The notes: generated from the letters alone by a model not told the origin. A stretch of DNA of 5,300 nt from JBEKYH01 sp049511115 (GCA_049511115.1 JBEKYH010000375.1:1-5300), one strand, 5' to 3'. Shown: positions 1 to 5,300, counted from the stretch's first letter. A program made the numbers and translations.

Positions 1-963
1 AACCTTCATGCCGCGGATATCGCGGATAAGGTCAACGTCTGCCGCTGGAATGGGGATATGTACGGCGTGGATATGTCCAAGCCGGGAGCGCAGGAATATT
101 ACGATTCGGTCTTCGCCCTGATGGCTTCGTGGGATTTGGATTTTGTGAAAGTCGATGATCTTTCCGGCCACAATGCTGAAATCGAGGCCGTTCGCAAAGC
201 GATCGATAAATGCGGGCGGCCGATTGTGTTTTCCATCTCGCCGGGCGGCAGGTCAAACGCGGAGGTGGCGGCGAACGCGAACATGTGGCGCATCAGCGGC
301 GATTTCTGGGATAACTGGGGCGCCCTTTACAACCAGTTCAACAATGCCAACGCCGGCACCCCGTTCCGCGGCCCCGGCCACTGGCCCGATGCGGACATGA
401 TTCCCTTCGGGAATATCCGCACCTGGAACGAGAAGGATCACACGACGCATTTCACGCACGATGAGGAAGTCACGCTCATGACTCTTTGGTCCATCGCGCG
501 CTCGCCGCTGATTTTGGGCGCCAATCTTCCCAACAACGATGATGCAACCCTGGCGCTGCTGACCAACGACGAAGTAATCGCGGTGGATCAGCATTCAACC
601 AACAATCGGCAGGTGTCGAACAAAAACAACCAGATCGTCTGGACAGCGGACGTGCCGGATTCGAAGGACAAATACGTCGCGATCTTCAACGCCTCGCCGC
701 CGCCGGTCCCCACGCGGCGCGGCCGGGGTCGCGGCCCGACCACTGCGCCGTCGGTAGCGCCTCTGGCGGTTCCCGCTGCGTCAAATCTCGCCGCCACGCA
801 ACCGGCGAGCATTTCAGTATCGTTGGCCGATATTGGCCTCACCGGCCCGTGCACGGTGCGAGATCTCTGGTCGCATCAGGACCTCGGTTCGGCGGGAGAT
901 GCAATATCCGCCGTCGTCAACTCGCATGGAGCAGTTCTCTACCGGGTGCATCCGGTGAATTAA
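1..963 (+). CDS. Alpha-galactosidase-like glycoside hydrolase family 27 enzyme, C-terminal part (5' end outside window)
   Basis: The frame is open from base 1 and ends at TAA 961-963, giving 320 visible residues; the N-terminus is missing. GH27 enzymes are retaining glycosidases that remove terminal alpha-linked galactose (some act on related sugars). Landmarks in order: DFVKVDD, where the first Asp of the pair (154-156) aligns with the nucleophile of the family's K-x-D motif; GRPIVFSISPGG, the following barrel strand; MWRISGDFWDNW, where Asp 301-303 aligns with the acid/base Asp of the family's R-x3-D motif; GHWPDADMIPFG; then TLMTLWSIARSPLILGANL and NDEVIAVDQ, which close the barrel. A C-terminal beta domain ends with CTVRDLW, DLG and HGAVLYR. 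Bases of about 697-815 encode an Arg/Gly- then Pro/Ala/Thr-rich insert inside that domain. The family is clear; the exact substrate is not. Secretion is plausible, but the signal region is not visible. It is convergent with the next gene, 27 bases away. Confidence 0.93.
   Translation, partial: NLHAADIADKVNVCRWNGDMYGVDMSKPGAQEYYDSVFALMASWDLDFVKVDDLSGHNAEIEAVRKAIDKCGRPIVFSISPGGRSNAEVAANANMWRISGDFWDNWGALYNQFNNANAGTPFRGPGHWPDADMIPFGNIRTWNEKDHTTHFTHDEEVTLMTLWSIARSPLILGANLPNNDDATLALLTNDEVIAVDQHSTNNRQVSNKNNQIVWTADVPDSKDKYVAIFNASPPPVPTRRGRGRGPTTAPSVAPLAVPAASNLAATQPASISVSLADIGLTGPCTVRDLWSHQDLGSAGDAISAVVNSHGAVLYRVHPVN
697..815 (+). other. Low-complexity Arg/Gly and Pro/Ala/Thr insert within the GH27 C-terminal domain
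   Basis: After the strand ending YVAIFNAS the protein runs through a poly-Pro start (PPPVP), a basic RRGRGRG stretch, then TTAPS, several Pro/Ala turns and TQPAS before the fold resumes at ISVSLADIGL. As I recall them, bacterial GH27 homologues pass almost directly from the 'ALFN' strand to the next strand, so about 40 residues look like a disordered surface loop. The reading frame is kept and the flanking motifs are intact, so this is an in-frame insertion and not a break. Confidence 0.6.
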
Positions 964-990
964 TTAGGAAAGCTCCGCCAACGACTATTC

Positions 991-1386
991 TCACGTTGTC
1001 GTGTCGGCAAATGGAACCGCCGCGATCTGATGCTCATCCTCGAAGACCACAGTGCCGGGACGAGTTGAGGTGATCATCTCGGTCACAATTCCGTGCTCGT
1101 TCAGAATTCGACACATCGCATGCATCCGACCGATGTGCTCTGTCGCGCTGCTCTTGTACCAACTGATCGCCTTCGGCGCGGCACGACTGCGCGAGCGACG
1201 CGCAAAACGGTCTGGCACGTCCATGTGCTTTTCAAACCAATTTCGAATGGCTTGCAGTTCCTGCGTCTCGCTCTGCGACAGCTCGCGTGCGTCAAGCAAT
1301 TTGTACATGGCATGAAAGACTCCCCTGCGCCTGTGGGAGTTTTCATCTATCCTCAACGTGACAAAACGAACGTACCTTTCGGGCAT
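991..1386 (-). CDS. Conserved hypothetical protein, 131 aa
   Basis: The protein is 131 residues, with ATG at 1386-1384 and stop TGA at 993-991. An AAGGAG ribosome binding site (1403-1398) lies 11 bases before the ATG and supports this start. The sequence looks like a constrained small soluble protein: it begins MPERYVRFVTLRID, has a central NWFEKHMDVPDRF, then KAISWYKSSATEHIGRM, and ends RPGTVVFEDEHQIAAVPFADT. I recall this pattern (RYVRFV..RID, KAISW[YF]K, EHI.RM, RPG..V.EDE.Q, PF.DT) from uncharacterised proteins scattered across diverse bacteria, but I know no function. There is no signal peptide or membrane segment, and it contains many His, Arg and Glu residues. It is the third gene of a possible minus-strand transcript, 33 bases after the nuclease stop, and is convergent with GH27. 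No function is proposed. Confidence 0.85.
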   Translation of the reverse strand: MPERYVRFVTLRIDENSHRRRGVFHAMYKLLDARELSQSETQELQAIRNWFEKHMDVPDRFARRSRSRAAPKAISWYKSSATEHIGRMHAMCRILNEHGIVTEMITSTRPGTVVFEDEHQIAAVPFADTTT

Positions 1387-1397
1387 AACGAGTGACG

Positions 1398-1403
1398 CTC
1401 CTT
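1398..1403 (-). promoter_or_regulatory. Ribosome binding site of the 131-aa gene
   Basis: On the minus strand the bases read AAGGAG, a near-perfect anti-16S match, 11 bases before the ATG at 1386. It lies in the 33-base gap after the nuclease stop codon, which fits separate translation of two genes on one transcript. Confidence 0.6.
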
Positions 1404-1419
1404 AACCAACTTCCGCCGG

Positions 1420-2469
1420 CTATTTCTGATCCATGATCCCATTGAGCAGATCCGCCGTTCGATAGCCCGCGAGAATGATTCGCGCCATGGCGACATCTTC
1501 CGCCTGCGCCATATACCCCGGCGGCAATCCCGGGATTTGCTCGGTCGGCTGCGTCGTCGGACCGGACGACGCGGCCGATTGTAACTGGCCGTCCAGGTAG
1601 GCGTATTTAATGGCCAGATCGTGGCTCTCCTGCGCCCATGCAGCAAAATCAGTGACCGCCAGCTTATCCTTCAGCGCCGCCCGGCTATAGCGCGGGTCGC
1701 TGCGCAAGCCGCTGGCCAGATCGCGGCATACCTCTTCGCTCTTATATGGCCCGGGCAATTGATCCCACAAAGCATGCAGCTTGGTCTGTGAATCCGGATA
1801 TGGGGGCTGGCGCAACACCAGTTCCGCATTGCCGCCCTGGTCGCCGTTGGGATACTGCGGCGAGAACAACTCGACCCCGTGCAGCGGCTGGTGAATGTCG
1901 CCGCACAAATGCAATACCCAGCACAGCGCGATGGCCTTATCCTTGTCGGCGGCCGCTGGATCCTTCAGCTCCCCCGCGCAAAACGCCAGCGCCTCCACCG
2001 CGTTATGCGGCGGGGGGCCCTGATCGGGCGGCAGAATGACCGCCTGGCCGCCGATGACGTAGGGGATGTCGATGTAATGCCAGGCGGGATGATTGAACGT
2101 CACGTGCATCGGATTGGAAAAGCTGCGCACCAAATCCGGCCACGTCGCGGCGATGCCAAAGGCGAAGCGATCCTGATCCTCGCCGGGAGTGCTATTGGGC
2201 AAATCCGCATCCAAATCTGCCAGCAAATCCTCCTTGTAGCGGGGATGAGCCTTGAGGATTTCGGTAAGTCTGGCTTTCGCCGCCGGCGTCAGGTCCTCCC
2301 ACGCGATTAAAGCGACCAGGCGATGGCCGGTATCGCTCCACGCGCCGGCCGGACGAGCCAAACAAAAAATCAGCATCAGCACGCCGGCAACAATGCGGCT
2401 GATGTTGCCGGAGCGCCCGGCGCGCAAAAGTCGGCCTGAGATGACATAAAACGATATTGATTTGAGCAT
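1420..2469 (-). CDS. Exported S1/P1-type zinc-dependent nuclease
   Basis: The protein is 349 aa from ATG 2469-2467 to TAG 1422-1420. S1/P1 nucleases use a three-zinc centre to hydrolyse single-stranded DNA and RNA, usually outside the cytoplasm. A signal peptide of about 43 residues has a basic stretch, then the core IVAGVLMLIFCLA and the cleavage motif PAGA. Cleavage would leave Trp44 as the first mature residue, as the family needs because its amino terminus binds zinc. All nine expected ligands can be placed: W44 and H49 (WSDTGH), D112 (ATWPD), H131 (WHYID), H187, D191 and H197 (HLCGDIHQPLH), H232 and D236 (HALWD). GDQGGNAELV and AWAQESHDLA are further family motifs. A Pro/Thr/Gln linker (about residues 301-317) precedes the last helix. 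A TTG at 2496 would add nine residues but has no ribosome binding site. The site before the ATG is also weak (GAG, GGGA), so the exact start is less certain than the function. Confidence 0.93.
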   Translation of the reverse strand: MLKSISFYVISGRLLRAGRSGNISRIVAGVLMLIFCLARPAGAWSDTGHRLVALIAWEDLTPAAKARLTEILKAHPRYKEDLLADLDADLPNSTPGEDQDRFAFGIAATWPDLVRSFSNPMHVTFNHPAWHYIDIPYVIGGQAVILPPDQGPPPHNAVEALAFCAGELKDPAAADKDKAIALCWVLHLCGDIHQPLHGVELFSPQYPNGDQGGNAELVLRQPPYPDSQTKLHALWDQLPGPYKSEEVCRDLASGLRSDPRYSRAALKDKLAVTDFAAWAQESHDLAIKYAYLDGQLQSAASSGPTTQPTEQIPGLPPGYMAQAEDVAMARIILAGYRTADLLNGIMDQK

Positions 2470-2542
2470 ATTCCCAACTCGTTGAAGGAACGACAAACGT
2501 ATGCGGCCACGACCGCTCGCAGAACACTCCGCGTAAAGCGCA

Positions 2543-4198
2543 CTATTTCTCCCTGGTCCTTAGTTTCGACAATTGATCACGGACACGCAAGATAACGCCC
2601 TCCCAATCCCCCGGCCGGTCTTGTCGAAAGAGCCGCATCGTTGGATACCACGGAGAATCCTCCCGCTTCAACAGCCATCGCCAATCCGCCGCATACGGCA
2701 ACATCAACCATGTCGGCTTTCCCATCGCGCCGGCGAGGTGGGCCACTGCCGTGTCGATGGTTATGACCAGGTCCATGTTGGCTATGAGCGCGGCAGTATC
2801 TGCAAAGTCGCTGATCTCGGCCGAGTAGTCGACTATCTTCATGCCCTCAGGCGGCCGCACCGAAATTCCCTCCATCGCCTTCTGTAAACTGTGAAACACG
2901 GCTCCCTCGAACGCTATAAGCGGTTTTAGAAATGCCGCATGCATCGACCGATCAGGATTCGGCTTGGCATTGCCGCACCAGGCAAGACCCACGCGTAGCC
3001 GCGCCTTCTTATCGGGCAATTCCTGCGACCATAGACGCCGAAGTCTCGCCTCTGCCTTCAAATATGGCACTGATCTCGGAACAGTTTCGAGGGTGGTTGC
3101 CAACCGATGCGGCAAGCTAGGCAAGGAAATGTGATAGTCAAATGGCGGAAGTGCGTCGTTGTCAATCAACACTTGCTTAACGCCCGCAACCCCCCGCAAC
3201 AGGCGCTCCATAGCCTTGTCGCACAGGACAATTATATATGCCCCGCGATCGGCAAGTAGAGGCGCGTATGTCATAAATTGAATCGTATCCCCGTATCCCT
3301 GCTCATCATGCAATAGTATTGTGCGGTTGCGGAGGTTCTCTCCCTGCCAGACGGGGCGATCAAATGCTCGAATTCCTTCGCGGAATTCGGGGCATCGAAT
3401 CCGCCATTCGTATTCGCGCCAGCCTTGAATCCAATCTCCGACTGCCAGCAAAGCCCCCGAGTAGTTCCAATGGGCTTCCGCTCGGCCCGGCTCCAGAGAA
3501 ATGCAAGTCCTGAAAGAGCTGAGGCTTTCGTGCACCATCCCTTGGCGCATCTGGGCTATTCCAAGATTCATCCACGCGGCGGCAAATCCCGGATCTAGAA
3601 TTGTCGCCTGTGAAAGCTCCTTGACGGCTTCATCCACCTGCCCTTTGTTCAAGCTCCTCATCCCCAAGTCATTGCAGAGAATCGAGTTGGCCGGTGCGTG
3701 GCGGGCTTGTGTTAAGCACGCATCTCCGCCGCTGGCGTCGCCAAGTTCACATAGGGCAGAGCCAAGGTGAAAAAGTGCCGAGCCATGGTCCGGCTTTAGC
3801 TGCAGCACGCGCCGCCATTGCGATGCGGCCGACTCAAACTCTCCCAGCTCCTCCAGCGTAAGTGCAAGATAATAATGCGCTTCGATCCAATCGGCGCGCA
3901 GCCGCACGGCCTCCCGAAGTGCTTCAACGGCGCGTCGCCGCTCACCCTGGCGAATCCGTGCGGCGGCCAGATTGAGATGCAGATCGGCGGAGTCCGGCAA
4001 ATGCACCAGCATCAACTCGAAGCATGCCGCCGCTGTGTCATATTGGCCCTGGCCGACCCACATCTTGCAAGCAACTTCTAAAATCTGCAAAGACGCTAAA
4101 TGGGCTGGCATGGAACGAAGAATCTCGCCGCACAGCTTCACCGCCTGGTCCAGCTCGCCGCGCCTCAGTTTGGATTTTGCCTCCCCAATTGCGTTCAT
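2543..4198 (-). CDS. TPR-repeat protein with C-terminal GT9/heptosyltransferase-like glycosyltransferase domain
   Basis: The protein is 551 aa, from ATG 4198-4196, preceded by GGAG (4206-4203), to TAG 2545-2543. Residues 1 to about 240 hold roughly seven tandem tetratricopeptide repeats of 34 residues, seen in lines such as IEAHYYLALTLEELGEFESA and FAAAWMNLGIAQMRQG; these are protein-binding helical hairpins. Residues of about 280-551 form a GT-B-type domain related to GT9/ADP-heptose transferases: DEQGYGDTIQF (about 298-308), GLAWCGNAKPNPDRS (404-418), then DLVITIDTAVAHLAGAMGKP (476-495) and PYAADWRWLL (501-510), the usual nucleotide-sugar-site signature. There is no signal peptide, so it is probably cytoplasmic or at the inner membrane face. 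Such fusions are commonly annotated as TPR glycosyltransferases, and donor and acceptor are unknown. It is the first of three tandem minus-strand genes, 73 bases before the nuclease ATG. A role in modifying surface glycans or exported proteins is inferred only. Confidence 0.9.
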   Translation of the reverse strand: MNAIGEAKSKLRRGELDQAVKLCGEILRSMPAHLASLQILEVACKMWVGQGQYDTAAACFELMLVHLPDSADLHLNLAAARIRQGERRRAVEALREAVRLRADWIEAHYYLALTLEELGEFESAASQWRRVLQLKPDHGSALFHLGSALCELGDASGGDACLTQARHAPANSILCNDLGMRSLNKGQVDEAVKELSQATILDPGFAAAWMNLGIAQMRQGMVHESLSSFRTCISLEPGRAEAHWNYSGALLAVGDWIQGWREYEWRIRCPEFREGIRAFDRPVWQGENLRNRTILLHDEQGYGDTIQFMTYAPLLADRGAYIIVLCDKAMERLLRGVAGVKQVLIDNDALPPFDYHISLPSLPHRLATTLETVPRSVPYLKAEARLRRLWSQELPDKKARLRVGLAWCGNAKPNPDRSMHAAFLKPLIAFEGAVFHSLQKAMEGISVRPPEGMKIVDYSAEISDFADTAALIANMDLVITIDTAVAHLAGAMGKPTWLMLPYAADWRWLLKREDSPWYPTMRLFRQDRPGDWEGVILRVRDQLSKLRTREK

Positions 4199-4289
4199 GA
4201 GACTCCATGCACGGTACGCTACTCACTGGCCTTCGATGCGACAACAAAGCTTCTCTTATTTTCGGGATGTTGACAAAACAATTTTGAGA

Positions 4290-4317
4290 TTGCGTTTTTA
4301 TCTTAACTAGATATAAA
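4290..4317 (+). promoter_or_regulatory. Candidate sigma-70-like promoter (weak) in the AT-rich block
   Basis: TATAAA at 4312-4317 (followed by T) is a good -10 match and sits 16 bases after TTGCGT (4290-4295), which matches only half of the -35 consensus. If used, it would give the surface-protein gene a leader of about 345 bases containing both hairpins. On the opposite strand the same block offers TTGTTT then TAAGAG with 17-base spacing for the TPR gene, which is weaker still. Planctomycete promoter consensus is poorly defined, so this is a suggestion. Confidence 0.25.
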
Positions 4318-4375
4318 TAGTTTCTTAGCGCGGCGCGGCGAGAATGGGAACCCGCCATGAACCGACGCAACGGCC

Positions 4376-4440
4376 ACCGCCACCTCCGTTTTTTTTAAAT
4401 CTTTACACAGCGCAAATAATGCCGGAGGTGTCGGCGCGGT
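4376..4440. repeat. Interrupted 13-bp inverted repeat with a 34-base T-rich loop
   Basis: Left arm ACCGC plus CACCTCCG (4376-4388) pairs perfectly with CGGAGGTG (4423-4430) and GCGGT (4436-4440); the only interruption is a five-base bulge TCGGC (4431-4435). The loop (4389-4422) starts with eight T. It is unlike an intrinsic terminator on either strand, because the T run lies within the loop. It could form an RNA structure in the leader of the surface-protein gene or be a protein-binding site. Confidence 0.5.
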
Positions 4441-4584
4441 ATGTTGGTGTTCAGAAGCAGGAGGAGAGATTGCTCTCGGGTTTACGATATTCTTGACGGC
4501 GATTGAATTCCGCGTTGAGATTTTCGAGCCTTCCGATCTCTTTTCCCATTTTGATGTGGTGATTCCAGCAGCGGCAATGCCTAG

Positions 4585-4603
4585 GGCGAATGAATAATTC
4601 GCC
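4585..4603. repeat. Perfect 7-bp hairpin GGCGAAT / ATTCGCC
   Basis: GGCGAAT (4585-4591) and ATTCGCC (4597-4603) are exact reverse complements around a five-base loop (GAATA). The hairpin ends 66 bases before the ATG of the surface-protein gene. No T run follows, so it is not a standard terminator. It could be an operator or a leader stem; no function is shown. Confidence 0.45.
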
Positions 4604-4655
4604 ATGAATTAGGTGGTTTGTGCGCCTTGGTGCCAGGTAGAAACGAATTACGTTC

Positions 4656-4666
4656 AGGGAGAAGGG
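4656..4666 (+). promoter_or_regulatory. Ribosome binding site of the LEPR-XLL surface-protein gene
   Basis: The purine run AGGGAGAAGGG offers an AGGGAG core ending eight bases before the ATG at 4670. It is the strongest translation signal in the plus-strand half of the intergenic region and fixes the start of a gene that has no stop in the window. Confidence 0.65.
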
Positions 4667-4669
4667 ACA

Positions 4670-5300
4670 ATGCTCTTAAATACACGCGGCCGGTCGGCTT
4701 TCCGTTCCACTAAAGGTCAGAGAAATTCCTCCAAAAATCAGCGGAAAATCACCCGCGCGATTACGGAGCAACTGGAAAGCCGGGTGCTGCTCAGCGGGGT
4801 TGTCGGGACTGTTAACATCAACAGCTATTCCACGCTTGTCACCGACATCCGCACGACCGGCGCCACCACTTCTGCGGCCGCCTATGTGAACGCCACCGCC
4901 AGCTATGGTGCGGGTCAGATCCCCCAGAGCTTCGCGGTCGTTGAATTCGATCCCGGCAACGCGACGATTTATCCCGGCTCCAGCGGCGTTGTCGCCACTC
5001 CTGGCGCTCCTGCCCTTGCGGCGTCTACCGTTGGCGGCTCGCTGGCTGCCAACACGACCTATTTTGTCGAATACACCTGGACTGACTCTGCGGGCGAATC
5101 GCTCCCCAGCACCGAAGCTTCCTTCAAGACAGGAACCGGAACCACCAACAGCATTCCACTTGTCCTTTCGGCAGCACCGGGCGGAACAACGGGCTTGAAT
5201 ATCTATGTCGGAACTTCCAGCCACACGGAGACGTTGGATGCCTCCGTCGCCAACCCGTCGGAGACGACCAGCAACTTCTATACGGTAACTGCCCCGCCCG
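4670..5300 (+). CDS. LEPR-XLL-type planctomycete surface/exported protein, N-terminal part (3' end outside window)
   Basis: The frame opens at ATG 4670 and stays free of stops to the window end, giving 210 visible residues. Residues 1-34 are strongly basic with no long hydrophobic core (for example KNQRKITRAITEQ). Residues 35-43 read LESRVLLSG, matching the LEPR-XLL motif found near the N-terminus of large planctomycete extracellular proteins, with Ser in place of Pro. After it the composition changes to small and polar residues (Gly, Ala, Ser, Thr), as in secreted beta-rich proteins. Residues of about 115-205 resemble a beta-sandwich module: TTYFVEYTWTDSAGESLPS, then a SIPLVLSAAPGGTTGLNIYVGT stretch in two parts and a following ETLDAS. 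Such modules often repeat in adhesin- or tail-fibre-like proteins. No catalytic domain is visible so far. A surface role is inferred from the motif. It is transcribed away from the TPR-glycosyltransferase gene, whose enzyme might glycosylate surface material; no direct link is shown. Confidence 0.85.
   Translation, partial: MLLNTRGRSAFRSTKGQRNSSKNQRKITRAITEQLESRVLLSGVVGTVNINSYSTLVTDIRTTGATTSAAAYVNATASYGAGQIPQSFAVVEFDPGNATIYPGSSGVVATPGAPALAASTVGGSLAANTTYFVEYTWTDSAGESLPSTEASFKTGTGTTNSIPLVLSAAPGGTTGLNIYVGTSSHTETLDASVANPSETTSNFYTVTAPP
4772..4798 (+). other. LEPR-XLL-like N-terminal motif (LESRVLLSG)
   Basis: These nine codons encode L-E-S-R-V-L-L-S-G, against the usual L-E-P-R-x-L-L-S/A. The motif follows a basic leader by about 34 residues, the placement expected of the planctomycete signature, whose exact export role is not firmly established. 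The only departure from consensus is Pro to Ser. Confidence 0.75.

Larger units (their letters stand above)
4199..4669 (+). other. Divergent intergenic region, 471 bases
   Basis: This gap separates the minus-strand TPR-glycosyltransferase gene from the plus-strand surface-protein gene, so it should hold both promoters. An AT-rich block covers about 4247-4320. A T8 run lies at 4389-4396, inside the loop of a long inverted repeat, and a second short hairpin lies at 4585-4603. A frame on the minus strand is open from 4605 to 4303 (100 codons), but it has no ribosome binding site and no recognisable domain, so I do not call it a gene. I see no tRNA, no terminator and no known riboswitch core. Confidence 0.7.

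Noticed and set aside
253..594. 113-codon minus-strand frame opposite GH27
   Set aside because: It is antisense to unmistakable GH27 motifs and has no family resemblance of its own.
964..990. Terminator between the convergent GH27 and 131-aa genes
   Set aside because: The 27-base gap has no stem or T run on either strand.
1879..2310. 143-codon plus-strand frame opposite the nuclease gene
   Set aside because: It is a shadow of the S1/P1 nuclease, whose zinc motifs fix the coding strand.
2470..2496. TTG start for the nuclease, adding nine residues
   Set aside because: No Shine-Dalgarno sequence lies before it and the extra residues lengthen an already long signal peptide; ATG at 2469 is preferred, though its own site is weak.
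4038..4370. Minus-strand frame overlapping the start of the TPR gene (ATG at 4208 in its interior)
   Set aside because: It runs out of frame through the TPR gene and has low-complexity sequence; the TPR frame has clear repeats and its own GGAG site.
4389..4396. T8 run as an intrinsic terminator
   Set aside because: No GC-rich stem lies directly before the T run; the inverted repeat there has the T run in its loop.
4303..4605. Open 100-codon minus-strand frame beginning MANYSFALGIAAAG
   Set aside because: No ribosome binding site precedes the ATG (the upstream bases resemble an anti-Shine-Dalgarno sequence), I see no domain, it spans both hairpins and the AT-rich block, and the codon-aligned frame on the other strand is open too. 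It looks like a chance frame; conservation in relatives would change this.
4676..5224. 182-codon minus-strand frame opposite the LEPR-XLL gene
   Set aside because: It is Gly/Arg/Ala-rich with no domain and is antisense to a plus-strand frame that has a ribosome binding site and a recognised motif.

Overview
The window is most consistent with a free-living Planctomycetota bacterium, possibly from the Phycisphaerae/Tepidisphaeraceae side. The strongest clue is the gene entering at the right edge. Its N-terminus carries a basic leader and the motif LESRVLLSG, a close variant of the LEPR-XLL signature found at the start of large planctomycete surface proteins. Supporting clues are a polysaccharide-degrading GH27 enzyme, Pro/Thr/Gln-rich inserts (TTAP, TTQP) in two secreted-type proteins, and moderately high GC content. 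The taxonomic call is an inference from these features.

Layout: (1) 1-963, plus strand: the C-terminal part of an alpha-galactosidase-like glycoside hydrolase family 27 enzyme, whose start lies outside the window. (2) 991-1386, minus strand: a conserved protein of unknown function, 131 aa, convergent with GH27. (3) 1420-2469, minus strand: an exported zinc-dependent S1/P1-type nuclease with all nine expected zinc ligands. (4) 2543-4198, minus strand: a TPR protein fused to a GT9/heptosyltransferase-like glycosyltransferase domain. (5) 4199-4669: a 471-base divergent intergenic region with an AT-rich block and two inverted repeats. (6) 4670-5300, plus strand: the N-terminus of a LEPR-XLL-type surface protein that runs off the right end and has no stop in the window.

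The three minus-strand genes lie in tandem (TPR-glycosyltransferase, then nuclease, then unknown protein) with gaps of 73 and 33 bases, so they may be one transcript read from the AT-rich block near 4250-4320. The same block may also drive the surface-protein gene in the opposite direction. GH27 and the nuclease probably act outside the cytoplasm on polysaccharide and nucleic acid, which would suit a scavenging lifestyle. I see no pathway linking all the genes, and no CRISPR array, tRNA, rRNA, insertion sequence or phage gene. I found no convincing new multi-gene system. The points most worth a second look are the truncated surface protein, the structured intergenic region, the low-complexity insert in GH27, and the uncharacterised 131-aa protein.
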